A DNA stretch of 64,000 bases from contig NZ_JABXKP010000075.1 of assembly GCF_017114985.1 (NCBI RefSeq), positions 1-64,000 of the forward strand. Direction: 5' to 3'. This DNA is from Nostoc sp. JL33. Its GTDB lineage: Bacteria; Cyanobacteriota; Cyanobacteriia; Cyanobacteriales; Nostocaceae. Every line of letters starts with the position of its first letter. The stretch's first letter is position 1. Made by a program: the position numbers and the translations under genes. Of this stretch, positions 1-8,530 are shown piece by piece. The notes below the pieces were generated by a model, which was not told the origin of the DNA, ran no database searches, and saw only the letters and a list, made by a program, of their open reading frames with translations.

Positions 1-270
1 ACTGGTGGTATATTTGCAGGTGCGATCGCTGTTGGCTCTGGTTTGAGTACTGGTGGTATATTTGCAGGTGCGATCGCTGTTCGCTCTGGTTTGGGTACTG
101 GTGATCTAATAGTCGGTGCGATCGCTGTTGGCTCTGGTTTGGGTGCTGGTGATGTAATCGCAGGTGCGATCGCTGTTGGCTCTGGTTTGGGTACTGGTGA
201 TGTAATCGCAGGTGTCGCAGCTACGCCCGTCGTAGACATCGCTGTTGGTTCTGGTTTAGGTTGTTGAGCA
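1..270. repeat. 48-bp coding tandem repeats, each with a HIP1 site
   Basis: HIP1 octamers begin at 22, 70, 118 and 166, exactly 48 bp apart, inside copies of a unit encoding PKPEPTAIAPA-type residues on the minus strand. A further copy near 214 is interrupted by a short extra sequence (about 214-234) that adds seven codons. Spacing and sequence are continuous with the reading frame, so this is a protein repeat and not a CRISPR array. Confidence 0.8.
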
Positions 271-671
271 GATAAATTTGGTGATTCCGCTTTTTGCTGC
301 CTTGGTTCTGGCTGGAATACCTTTGCTGGAGATAAGGCTGTTAAGTCAAAAGGACTCTTGCTAGAAGCTTTATGTACATCGGAATTAGCTGACTTCACAG
401 CAGAAACAGGTCTTTTCGGTAAAGCTTTGCCACCTGCAATTGAATCTTTAGTAGCCCGGAATAAGGTTTTTTGGGGTGTGTGTGTTTCATTAGGATCAAC
501 TTCAACTACCTCAATTGGAATCTCTTGCTTAGACTCAGGCATAAAAGCTCTGAGCCAATATTTGCTCCCAATCAATAAAGTAGAGTGTAGGAGGATGGAA
601 ATAACTAGACCTTGGAGGATCTGCCGTGGGCGTACACTCCGATAGCGCTGAAATTCATGAGAAAAAGCCAT
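1..671 (-). CDS. TonB-like energy transducer, N-terminal part (runs off the left edge)
   Basis: A minus-strand reading frame open from the ATG at 669-671 to the window edge, about 223 codons. The N-terminus is a short basic cytoplasmic segment followed by one hydrophobic helix at about residues 17-36 (QILQGLVISILLHSTLLIGS), then a Pro/Lys/Glu-rich region ending in 16-residue repeats of the type PKPEPTAIAPA. This plan (inner-membrane anchor plus stiff Pro-rich linker) is that of TonB proteins, which pass proton-motive energy to outer-membrane receptors. The C-terminal TonB domain that would prove it lies outside the window, so a generic Pro-rich anchored protein remains possible. The repeat DNA is a 48-bp unit with a HIP1 octamer in each copy; one copy carries a 21-bp insertion. 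Confidence 0.7.
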   Translation of the reverse strand, partial: MAFSHEFQRYRSVRPRQILQGLVISILLHSTLLIGSKYWLRAFMPESKQEIPIEVVEVDPNETHTPQKTLFRATKDSIAGGKALPKRPVSAVKSANSDVHKASSKSPFDLTALSPAKVFQPEPRQQKAESPNLSAQQPKPEPTAMSTTGVAATPAITSPVPKPEPTAIAPAITSPAPKPEPTAIAPTIRSPVPKPERTAIAPANIPPVLKPEPTAIAPANIPP

Positions 672-773
672 ATTATTGTGCTTTCGCGTGATAGATAACA
701 GCTTCAACAGTCTATTTACAGGGTACAAGCTTCTGTACCAAGTACATAAGTATTGAGTTATTTTTAATTCACT

Positions 774-808
774 CCCCACTCCCCACTCCCCATTCCCCAC
801 TCCCCACT
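774..808. repeat. Heptanucleotide STRR (CCCCACT x5)
   Basis: Five head-to-tail heptamers, CCCCACT CCCCACT CCCCATT CCCCACT CCCCACT, lie between the TonB-like gene and the next small gene. Short tandemly repeated repetitive (STRR) heptamers of this kind are known from heterocystous cyanobacteria. Related blocks occur at about 3160-3235 and 14805-14915. Confidence 0.85.
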
Positions 809-898
809 CCTGAAAACATCAGTAAGTGTCTGTTGTGTGTTTCAAGTATTAATGTGGATATAGGCACAGTACAATAACTTGCATTACAGGAACTACTA

Positions 899-1084
899 AT
901 GAACCGCTCGAAAATAGTTGCCATTCTTACAGGTGCGATTTCTATCATTTTAGCGATCGCCTACCTCATCCTAGTCCAACTGCTGGACTATCGCGACATG
1001 AAACCCGCTCCCATCAGCCAATTTGATCCCGCGCCTGCGATTATTTCTGATTGTTGGCAGATTGACAAAATTGCCGAAGTGTAA
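899..1084 (+). CDS. Small single-span membrane protein, function unknown
   Basis: A 61-residue frame with an ATG start. Residues about 5-29 form one strong hydrophobic helix (IVAILTGAISIILAIAYLIL), followed by a soluble tail with Pro-rich MKPAPISQFDPAPA. The composition is that of a real small membrane protein rather than a shadow frame, and no competing frame exists on either strand. No function can be assigned. It stands alone between the divergent TonB-like gene and the lipoxygenase gene. Confidence 0.6.
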   Translation: MNRSKIVAILTGAISIILAIAYLILVQLLDYRDMKPAPISQFDPAPAIISDCWQIDKIAEV

Positions 1085-1261
1085 ATTACATTTAGCAACA
1101 CGCGGTAGGGGCAGATGCACTTACCCTGTGTTCAGAAACCGAAATTGCATAAAATTTCTTTGAGAAAAATCAGAATTTTAAACTTGATTGCGATAATACG
1201 TTTAGCTAACTCAAATCTGTTTATCTGTTAAAGTTCCCCATACTACAAGTGAGTAGGGTCA

Positions 1262-3154
1262 ATGACTGCTTCATCACCAGATAATTTGCTCAGTTCCTCA
1301 AGCGCTCATACTTTAGATATAGCTAGGCAAGAGTATCAATATAACTACACCCATATTCCATCTATTGCTATGGTGGATCAGCTTTCTGTTGCGGAAGAGT
1401 TCACCACCAATTGGTATTTTTTATTAGCCCAGCAGTTACGAGTTATTTTTCTCAATACCTTGATTGTCAACCGAGGCAATCAGGGTTCCAAATCGATTCG
1501 TGATGATGTCGAAAAGTTTATTTTAGAAGCCTTGCTCAAGGGAGCAATCCCAGCCCGAATCAGCATTATAGCGAGAATTCTGCAAATTATTCCCCAGCTT
1601 TTACTTAAAGGGATATCCAAGGATGTTAGAGAACTCGACGATCTTTTCTTTCATATTCTTAAAGAAAACGGGCTGGTAATCCTTAGAGATACTCTAAATC
1701 GGGTAATTAACCTTCTCTATGAAGGACAGCCCACAGGACATGCAACCAGTCTCAAAGACTACGAAAATTTGTTTCCGGTGATTAGTGTACCAGCGATCGC
1801 CAAAACTTACCAGGAAGATGAAGTATTTGGCTACATGCGAGTAGCTGGCTACAATCCCGTCATGATCGAGCGAGTAACTACTCCAGGCGATCGCTTCCCA
1901 GTCACAGACGAAGATTACCAAGCAGTGATGGGAACTGACGATTCATTAGCAGCAGCAGGACTTGAAGGAAGGCTCTACTTAGCTGACTATAAAATTTTAT
2001 CCGGCGCGATCAACGGTACATTCCCACATGAGCAAAAATATGTTTATGCTCCTTTAGCATTGTTTGCCTTACCCAAAGGCTCAGATCCCACCCGTCTATT
2101 GCGTCCGATCGCCATTCAATGCGGTCAAACCCCAGGATCAGATTATCCGATTATTACCCCTAATTCCGGTAAATACGCTTGGCTATTTGCCAAAACAGTT
2201 GTCCAAATAGCAGATACCAACATTCACGAAGCTGTTACTCACCTAGCAAGAACTCACCTGTTTGTCGGGGCTTTTGCGATCGCTACCTATCGACAACTGC
2301 CACTCACCCATCCCCTAAGAATACTGCTGCGCCCGCATTTTGACAGCACCTTAGCAATTAACGATGCCGCCCAACGGATTCTCATTGCTCCTGGTGGTGG
2401 CGTGGATAGATTGCTCTCACCATCAATCGATAACTCTCGCGTTTTAGCAGTGCGAGGGTTGCAAAGTTATGGTTTCAATAGTGCCATCTTACCCAAGCAA
2501 TTCCAACAGCGCGGTGTGGATGATCCCAACTTATTGCCTGTTTATCCTTACCGGGATGATGCACTATTAGTCTGGGATGCTATTCATCAATGGGTTTGGG
2601 ACTACCTGAACCTTTATTACACCACGGATGAAGACATTCAGAAAGATACAGCCCTGCAAACTTGGGCAGCCGAAATTTCAGCTTACGATGGTGGTCGTAT
2701 CTCCGATTTTGGCGAAGATGGTCGCATCAAAACGCTGAATTACCTGATTGATGCCACTACGCTGATTATTTTCACTGCCAGCGCCCAACATGCTGCGGTT
2801 AACTTTCCGCAAAAAGATTTGATGGGCTACGCCGCAGCCATACCATTGGCAGGTTATTTACCAGCCTCAACTCTCAAAAGAGAAGTTACTGAGCAAGACT
2901 ACCTTAATTTGCTCCCCCCCTTAGATCAGGCGCAACGGCAATATAACCTACTCAGCTTATTGGGGTCTGTATACTACAACAAGCTCGGCGAATATCAGCA
3001 AGGATACTTTACAGACCAGAAAGTAAAACCATTGTTACAGGCATTCCAGAATAATCTTCAGCAGGTAGAAGATACCATCAAGCAACGTAATTTGCACCGT
3101 CCAAGTTATGAGTATCTGCTTCCTTCAAAAATTCCTCAGAGCATCAATATCTGA
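1262..3154 (+). CDS. Lipoxygenase (iron, C-terminal Ile type)
   Basis: 630 residues, a bacterial length lacking the PLAT domain of plant enzymes. Lipoxygenases insert O2 into polyunsaturated fatty acids to give hydroperoxides. All iron ligands are visible: His322-x4-His327 in the IHEAVTHLARTHL segment, His510 and Asn514 in AQHAAVNF, and the obligatory C-terminal isoleucine (protein ends SINI). The substrate-pocket region after His327 (HPLRILLRPHF) also matches the family. The gene is followed 101 bp later by a cytochrome P450 on the same strand, suggesting that the hydroperoxide is passed to that enzyme. Regiospecificity cannot be read from sequence alone. Confidence 0.93.
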   Translation: MTASSPDNLLSSSSAHTLDIARQEYQYNYTHIPSIAMVDQLSVAEEFTTNWYFLLAQQLRVIFLNTLIVNRGNQGSKSIRDDVEKFILEALLKGAIPARISIIARILQIIPQLLLKGISKDVRELDDLFFHILKENGLVILRDTLNRVINLLYEGQPTGHATSLKDYENLFPVISVPAIAKTYQEDEVFGYMRVAGYNPVMIERVTTPGDRFPVTDEDYQAVMGTDDSLAAAGLEGRLYLADYKILSGAINGTFPHEQKYVYAPLALFALPKGSDPTRLLRPIAIQCGQTPGSDYPIITPNSGKYAWLFAKTVVQIADTNIHEAVTHLARTHLFVGAFAIATYRQLPLTHPLRILLRPHFDSTLAINDAAQRILIAPGGGVDRLLSPSIDNSRVLAVRGLQSYGFNSAILPKQFQQRGVDDPNLLPVYPYRDDALLVWDAIHQWVWDYLNLYYTTDEDIQKDTALQTWAAEISAYDGGRISDFGEDGRIKTLNYLIDATTLIIFTASAQHAAVNFPQKDLMGYAAAIPLAGYLPASTLKREVTEQDYLNLLPPLDQAQRQYNLLSLLGSVYYNKLGEYQQGYFTDQKVKPLLQAFQNNLQQVEDTIKQRNLHRPSYEYLLPSKIPQSINI

Positions 3155-3159
3155 ATTGG

Positions 3160-3238
3160 GGAGTGAAGGAGATGAGGGAGATGAGGGAGTGAGGGAGAAG
3201 AATTAGTAACCAATGCCCAATGCCCAATGCCCACTAAA
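3160..3238. repeat. Short tandem repeats between lipoxygenase and P450 genes
   Basis: Just after the lipoxygenase stop codon lie purine-rich repeats (gatgaggga twice and relatives) followed by three copies of the heptamer caatgcc. Both belong to the STRR class seen elsewhere in the window. No clear terminator hairpin separates the two genes, so read-through from the lipoxygenase promoter is possible. Confidence 0.6.
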
Positions 3239-3255
3239 ACACCAAAGTAAATATT

Positions 3256-4605
3256 ATGACACTTAAAGATAAAGTTCTCAAAGGTCACGATCGCCAGCTA
3301 TGGCTTGCACCTATACTAGCCAAAGTAGGTTATGACACTGCGATCGGCAAGTTTCTGCGTTTGATTTTCTATTATACGGATGCCTTAATCATCCTCAAGG
3401 CATGGCGGGACTTTCTCTACATCCGTAAAGATAATATTGGAGACAAGTATTTTGCAGTAGACCAAGCAATTATGCATTCCTCTCACACTCAGGTGAGAGA
3501 ACTAATCCAAACCCAACCACAACTGCGAGGAAATGATTTAGGCATCATCAGAATATTAGCTCCTAGCTACCTGCTCGATAATCCTCTGAGCTTGGGAACG
3601 AATGGTAACGAACACACAGGAGTACGTACTGTGATCTTACAAGCCTTACCAGAACCGTCAGCGCAGATAGACTTTTTAGGGGATTTAGTTGAGCAAAGAC
3701 TGTTAGAGGCTACTAAACAAGGCAAATTACACATCGGCAACGATTTGCCAAAGATCATGCTCTCGGTTTTGCACCAACTGGTTTTTCAGATATCTTTATC
3801 TGAGGAAGAAATCACAGCATCGAGTGGTTACACTAAAGGTTTGGTTCTCGCATCCTTGCCAAATTTTATTAGCAAGTATCTGCTAGCAATATTAACAGCG
3901 CCAAAAATTCGGCATCGTCAATATTTAACCAAGCGATATCAACAATCTCCCAAATGGGCATCTTACTTTGAAACAGGCGCTCAGTATCAGTTGAACGAAC
4001 ACCAAATTGCTAATACCCTTTTCGATATGATTCATATTGCCGGTACTGCCGGCACGAGTGCGCTTTTGGGATCTGTTATTGGTGTTTTATGCTTGGATAA
4101 TACTTTGAGAAATAATGTAGTGTCAGAAGTCAATGCAGTTTGGAATGGCAAAAAAAGTTTAGATTCAGACGCTCTAGAACAGTCAACACTCCTCAATCAA
4201 GTGATTCTAGAAACGGCTCGTCTCTATCCACCTGTGCGATTTGTTAGCCAACTCACCACTGAAGCGGGTGAAGTCGAGATTGGAGAACAAAAATGTCCAT
4301 TCCAAAAAGGTACTCGCTTCCTTGGCTCTATTTTTACAGCTAATCGGGATGCCAATAGATACCAAAATCCAGATGATTTTGATCTAACGCGGGATTTTTC
4401 AGATATCTTATCTTGGAACGGCGAAGGGCATGAGCGAGCATGTCCTGGTAAATCCTTATCAATTGGCTTTATCAAGATTTTCTGTTTACATCTATTTAAA
4501 AACTATCAATGGGACTCAATTACAGAAGTCAAATGGGATTTTGAAAAAGTGACTGCCGTTACTCCGAATAATTTAGTGCTACAAGGTTTTGCTCAACGAC
4601 TGTGA
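3256..4605 (+). CDS. Cytochrome P450, probably hydroperoxide-metabolising
   Basis: 449 residues. The haem-binding loop is GHERACPGK with the proximal thiolate Cys396; the K-helix ExxR motif is Glu319-Thr-Ala-Arg322. The I-helix reads IAGTAGTSAL (residues 261-270): the acidic residue of the usual (A/G)GxD/ET motif, needed for O2 activation, is absent. P450s that rearrange fatty-acid hydroperoxides (allene oxide synthase, hydroperoxide lyase, prostacyclin synthase types) characteristically depart from that motif. Together with the lipoxygenase directly upstream this points to a hydroperoxide isomerase or lyase that needs no reductase. The P450 assignment is secure; the reaction is inference. 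Confidence 0.9.
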   Translation: MTLKDKVLKGHDRQLWLAPILAKVGYDTAIGKFLRLIFYYTDALIILKAWRDFLYIRKDNIGDKYFAVDQAIMHSSHTQVRELIQTQPQLRGNDLGIIRILAPSYLLDNPLSLGTNGNEHTGVRTVILQALPEPSAQIDFLGDLVEQRLLEATKQGKLHIGNDLPKIMLSVLHQLVFQISLSEEEITASSGYTKGLVLASLPNFISKYLLAILTAPKIRHRQYLTKRYQQSPKWASYFETGAQYQLNEHQIANTLFDMIHIAGTAGTSALLGSVIGVLCLDNTLRNNVVSEVNAVWNGKKSLDSDALEQSTLLNQVILETARLYPPVRFVSQLTTEAGEVEIGEQKCPFQKGTRFLGSIFTANRDANRYQNPDDFDLTRDFSDILSWNGEGHERACPGKSLSIGFIKIFCLHLFKNYQWDSITEVKWDFEKVTAVTPNNLVLQGFAQRL

Positions 4606-4730
4606 GTAGTGAGTCACCGAAGTTCAGAGAGCGTCTTGATTCTGACTGGAGGCGGAGTGTCTCCGGCTCCGCTCCTAAATTCTTCTTCAAGGCTTTTTAA
4701 GTTTGTCGTAGTTACGAATTACAAATTAGT

Positions 4731-5288
4731 ATGGCTGAATTAATCGAGAAAAAGCAACTTAATAATATTGCAACCTGGATGATTCCAATCAAAGAAACAA
4801 ACTTACCATCTGTTCTTAAGGGTGTGTTTTTTTTGGATGGCAATCCACTGCCAGATACTTGCATCACGATGTACAATTTAGAATGGGATACACAGAACAG
4901 AGCTTTACTTTTACCAGTATTTGCACCGTTACAGTGGACTTTTCATAACTCGATTCCTGGCTGGATATTATTACGTTTAGTTCAATGGTTTGAGTTAACT
5001 TACAAAATTCAGTTTGAAGATGAAACTTTGCAGCAAGCTCAAATCATACCTATTTTACTGGGAATACCAATTTCAACATCGATTGTAAATTTTACAATGT
5101 CCCAAGACAAAAATTCTCTCAATGGAGATATTTGGCACAGAAAAAATGTTTGGTTCGGCGGGCTTTCTAGGGCTGGCGAGTATACTCTCCGTAAGGTTGT
5201 TGATGAAGATGGTCGTTATACTCCTGCTTTTAACGATATGCTTCTCAGGGTTCCAAATGAGTGTTTAGTGATTGCAATAAGCTCATAA
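4731..5288 (+). CDS. Unrecognised 185-residue protein in the lipoxygenase-P450 cluster
   Basis: ATG start, soluble protein rich in aromatic residues and beta-prone stretches (VFAPLQWTFHNSIPGWILLRLVQWFELTYKIQF). There is no signal peptide and no motif I can name. It lies 125 bp after the P450 on the same strand and may be the third member of the oxylipin cluster, for instance a cyclase or carrier, but nothing in the sequence proves this. Its codon use and HIP1-poor sequence resemble the hydrolase gene that follows. Confidence 0.6.
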   Translation: MAELIEKKQLNNIATWMIPIKETNLPSVLKGVFFLDGNPLPDTCITMYNLEWDTQNRALLLPVFAPLQWTFHNSIPGWILLRLVQWFELTYKIQFEDETLQQAQIIPILLGIPISTSIVNFTMSQDKNSLNGDIWHRKNVWFGGLSRAGEYTLRKVVDEDGRYTPAFNDMLLRVPNECLVIAISS

Positions 5289-5441
5289 GACAACGCCTCT
5301 AGTAATATTAGTAACAACCAGTTTTTTAGGTAAAAAAGTGAAGTAATAATCTTGACAAAAAATTGTGTTTCCGACCCTGATTTCCAGCAAGTTTTAAGTA
5401 CTATTACTTATAATTCACCTAATTTGTAAAGGAAAATAGAC

Positions 5442-7121
5442 ATGATCAACTCTCCTGATAAGAATAACCTGGCAGACAATCAACCGTATCAAATTTACGA
5501 ATTTAATAAAAATAACCAGGAAAAAATCCCTGGTTATTTCGTAGTTAGTACTGCCAAACTGAATGTTGAGACAGAAGAAAATAATTCTAACAACTATTTA
5601 TCAACAGTTGTTAATCAAAACTTTTTTAATATCAATTATGGACAAGCTGAACCTTCAGCCAAAGAGATGATTGATAAAATTGCTGATACTTTGCAATCAA
5701 GCCCAGAACCAGAAATTATTATAAATATTCATGGATATAGTTCTACACCATCTGATACAGAGACAGGCTGCAAAAAGATTTATGAATATGTTAATACACA
5801 TATTCAGCAACCAAATAAGTATATTTTTATAGGATATAGATGGCCTTCTGAAAACCCCATAAAAACAGATGAGTCTGGTTCTTTTGGGCAAAAGCTAATC
5901 AACGCACTGTATTCTCTACCAACTTTACTAGCTATCAATTTAGTTGTCGGACTAACAATTAGTATATGGTCTACCATAGTTTTGTTGTTCCTAAATATTT
6001 TGAGTAATAGCGCTGTCCACTTTTTCACAGTGCTGTTAATTCTATCTGGCATTCTATCTTCAATTATTTTTACATTAATTATTCTCAGAATATCTACTTA
6101 TTTTCGTGATACTTATAGAGGGACTAATTATGGTGTAACAGACTTAGTTGAATTAATAAGACAGCTTGATGTTACAGTAAATTTACCCCCTAATAAACGC
6201 ATTAAATTGTCATTTATTAGTCATAGTATGGGGTGTTTTGTAGTTACAGATGTAATTCGTATCCTCTCTGATGTTTTTGACGTTAAATCTATTAATAAAG
6301 AACCTAATTCAGATATTGGCAATGTATTTCGCTTAGGGAGACTTGTGCTAGTTGCACCTGATATTCCTGTAGAAACTATCTTGCCAGGACGAGCTAATTT
6401 TCTTCGTTCTTCTTTACGTCGATGTGAAGAAGCTTATATCTTTTGTAATGAGGGAGACTTAGCGTTACGAATTACCTCCACTGCGGCAAATTACTTTAGT
6501 TTCCCCGCACGAACTCGGATTAGTGGCTACAGGCTTGGTAATATCACAGTTAAGCATTTCAACAACAAAAATGATACAGTTGGTCACACACCCAGATATG
6601 GAGTTGTTAATTTACACAAACAAGACTATGAGACAGATTACACACTCGATAAACCTTACAACTATTTAGAAATTCGTTCTTCTAGTAGTGAACATAGAAA
6701 ACTTGAAGAGATAACTGAAATTCCCGAAAATGAGGTTATACCCGCAGATTTATTTACATATTTTGACTGTACCGATTATAAAGATAATCCGAATGTTCAG
6801 ATAGGAATTGTTAGTTCTGCCCTACAAAAGCCAGCGATAAATTTTGGTAATTATATTTTACTAACTTTGGCATTTATTCGGAAGTCTATTAACAATAGAG
6901 ATCCTCAAGGTGTTGATACCCACAGTGGCTATTTTCAAGGTGGTTTTAGTCAAAAAGCTATCTACGAATTAGCTTTTTTAGGATTTCAGGGATTTTTGGA
7001 ATCTTTGTCAATTCAGGGAGACGAGGAAGCTCAAATTCGTGCTTTTTCTCAAAAATGCCAGGAAAAGCAAATTCAAGTCATTCTTGCACCGCAAATTTAT
7101 CAACGAAAGGCTCAAGATTAG
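5442..7121 (+). CDS. Membrane-anchored alpha/beta hydrolase (DUF900-like)
   Basis: 559 residues. An alpha/beta-hydrolase core is visible: strand plus oxyanion region IIINIHGYSS (about residues 90-99), FIGYRWPS typical of the DUF900/lipase-like group, and the nucleophile elbow SHSMGCF (about residues 260-266) with a serine nucleophile. Two hydrophobic segments at about residues 160-185 and 193-217 interrupt the core between the first strands and the elbow, so the catalytic domain carries its own membrane hairpin. A purine-rich ribosome site (aaaggaa) precedes the ATG. The substrate is unknown; esterase or lipase activity is likely. The C-terminal 150 residues do not match a family I recognise. 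Confidence 0.8.
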   Translation: MINSPDKNNLADNQPYQIYEFNKNNQEKIPGYFVVSTAKLNVETEENNSNNYLSTVVNQNFFNINYGQAEPSAKEMIDKIADTLQSSPEPEIIINIHGYSSTPSDTETGCKKIYEYVNTHIQQPNKYIFIGYRWPSENPIKTDESGSFGQKLINALYSLPTLLAINLVVGLTISIWSTIVLLFLNILSNSAVHFFTVLLILSGILSSIIFTLIILRISTYFRDTYRGTNYGVTDLVELIRQLDVTVNLPPNKRIKLSFISHSMGCFVVTDVIRILSDVFDVKSINKEPNSDIGNVFRLGRLVLVAPDIPVETILPGRANFLRSSLRRCEEAYIFCNEGDLALRITSTAANYFSFPARTRISGYRLGNITVKHFNNKNDTVGHTPRYGVVNLHKQDYETDYTLDKPYNYLEIRSSSSEHRKLEEITEIPENEVIPADLFTYFDCTDYKDNPNVQIGIVSSALQKPAINFGNYILLTLAFIRKSINNRDPQGVDTHSGYFQGGFSQKAIYELAFLGFQGFLESLSIQGDEEAQIRAFSQKCQEKQIQVILAPQIYQRKAQD

Positions 7122-7783
7122 ACTACCCAACAGGGAGCATCCCAATGAGTGTAAAATCTAACAATCTTCCGCCATTGCGTTCGCCTCCGGTCTGTCTGCG
7201 ACACGCTATTCGCGTTCGTAGAGAGGAGGGAGGACGTTCGCGCAGCGTCTCGTTGGCGCAGCCTCTCGTAGAGAAGAGAAGCAATCCCAGCCACACTGGG
7301 TTGGGGTGCTTCCTATATACACAGACTAAAATTCAATACAGTTGAGTTAACCATTTTTTTCTTCTCTCTGTGTTCTCTGCGCCTCTGTGGTAGCCTGCGG
7401 CAAGCCGCTTCTCTACGAGACGCTACGCGAATGCGTCTACGTTAAAAAAATTGACCTTGACAAAGGATTTTAGCCTTAACACCAAGCCTATTGGACTAAA
7501 ATTGCCTCTGCCTGCAAGTGTAAATAGTAGGTTCAATTTTCTCGTTATACTACTATCGGTATATCAGACAATTGGCAGATTTCGTGTGAGTATGCCTTTC
7601 AATATACTCATATATGAATATGCTTTATCGCTCTCATCTCAGCAATTAGATGGTTGGAAAGAGATTTGCCTGAGTGTTTTAATGATATTAAAAGATTTAC
7701 AATTAACTGTCAGCCTATTCTTAATAGGCAAGCCAGTAATTATTGTAAATTAATAATTTTTAGCTAAGTGGTAATTCCAAATC
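7122..7783. other. Gene-free, repeat-rich intergenic region
   Basis: About 660 bp without a convincing gene. It holds two clusters of short palindromic repeats of the family gttcgcgcagcgtctcg / ctctcgtagagaag, at about 7165-7280 and 7385-7440 (the second inverted relative to the first). A 100-codon plus-strand frame at 7451-7753 has no protein-like features and was not accepted. Confidence 0.6.
7165..7280. repeat. Cluster of short palindromic interspersed repeats
   Basis: Successive variants of one palindromic family: gacacgctattcgcgttcg, gttcgcgcagcgtctcg, ttggcgcagcctctcgtaga. Sister copies lie at 7385-7440, 33160-33185, 46441-46461 (inside tnpB) and 63277-63325 (inside the DUF928 gene). 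The ends can pair (cgcagcgtctcg with cgagacgctacgcg), so transcripts would form hairpins. Confidence 0.7.
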
Positions 7784-8086
7784 ATGCAAAATACACAAAA
7801 TACATTAGTTGATAAAACCTTTCGTGATAGCGATGGCAATATTGTTTTAGCTCAGATGCCAAACCTACCGCTCATTGTTTGGATAGTAACCAGTTCACTT
7901 GCTCTAATTTTTACAAGTGGCAAAATAAATACAGTGTTAGACGTAGTAGCAAATGGCTCCTTGTTTACTTGGGCTTGGCTGGAATTATTTCAAGGCGTTA
8001 ATTATTTTCGCAGAGCGCTAGGTGCATTGGTGTTAGTTGGTATTATCGCATCAAAAATTATTAGTTATAACGGACTGAGTAATTAA
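7784..8086 (+). CDS. Small membrane protein, function unknown
   Basis: 100 residues with an ATG start. A soluble N-terminus (about 25 residues, ending VLAQMPNLP) is followed by hydrophobic helices at about 28-46 and 73-93 with an amphipathic middle. The pattern NSLFTWAWLELFQGVNYFRRALG between the helices looks conserved and protein-like. No function is recognisable. Confidence 0.65.
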   Translation: MQNTQNTLVDKTFRDSDGNIVLAQMPNLPLIVWIVTSSLALIFTSGKINTVLDVVANGSLFTWAWLELFQGVNYFRRALGALVLVGIIASKIISYNGLSN

Positions 8087-8096
8087 CCAAAGTTAT

Positions 8097-8168
8097 ATAT
8101 CTTTGGCGATAACCTCCATATTCGTCTGATTATTCATCCCAGACTCATCGAGATAGATAACTTTCACG
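8097..8168 (-). pseudogene. Remnant of an IS630-type transposase
   Basis: On the minus strand the reading VKVIYLDESGMNN matches the DDE-box segment (YLDESG) of IS630-family transposases, then loses similarity after about 20 codons and stops. No start, no other catalytic segment and no terminal repeats are visible. It is best read as a short fossil of an insertion sequence. The identification rests on one short motif. Confidence 0.4.
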
Positions 8169-8358
8169 GGAGCATCTCAATGCAAGCAGATTTACTAGCG
8201 ATGGCTGCGCCCGCCGAAGGCATCGCAAAATAGAGGGAAACATATCAAGCCGCACATCAAGGTGATGACTCAAGAAAAGTAAGCCTGTATGCAAAAACTA
8301 GCAAGCATACTATATGAATAAACAAACCCCGCCCAATTAAACAACCTGGAAAGAATCG

Positions 8359-8386
8359 AATAAAGGGTGCGATCGCACCCTTTATT
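8359..8386. terminator. Perfect 28-bp palindrome centred on HIP1, possible terminator
   Basis: The sequence from 8359 to 8386 (aataaagggtgc gatc gcaccctttatt) is an uninterrupted inverted repeat centred on gcgatcgc. As RNA it gives a GC-rich stem flanked by A/T runs on both sides, so it could terminate transcription from either direction. It sits downstream of the minus-strand DUF1003 gene and the plus-strand small membrane gene, where a bidirectional terminator would be expected. Confidence 0.5.
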
Positions 8387-8530
8387 TAGCTGCAATTTTT
8401 CCTTGCGCCTAAACTTGAATAAATGCAATTTTGCTTGATAACCTAAGATAATCTGCAACTTTGGTTAATATATTTTTGCCAAAGTGGGACTTAGGCCAAG
8501 TATCAATGTTATCCCATGCGATCGCAGTCA

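Noticed and set aside
1..270. Regularly spaced repeats resembling a CRISPR array
   Set aside because: The 48-bp units are contiguous, contain HIP1 sites and encode a Pro-rich protein repeat; there are no unique spacers.
7451..7753. 100-codon plus-strand frame
   Set aside because: No protein-like pattern, no ribosome site, lies in repeat-rich intergenic DNA.
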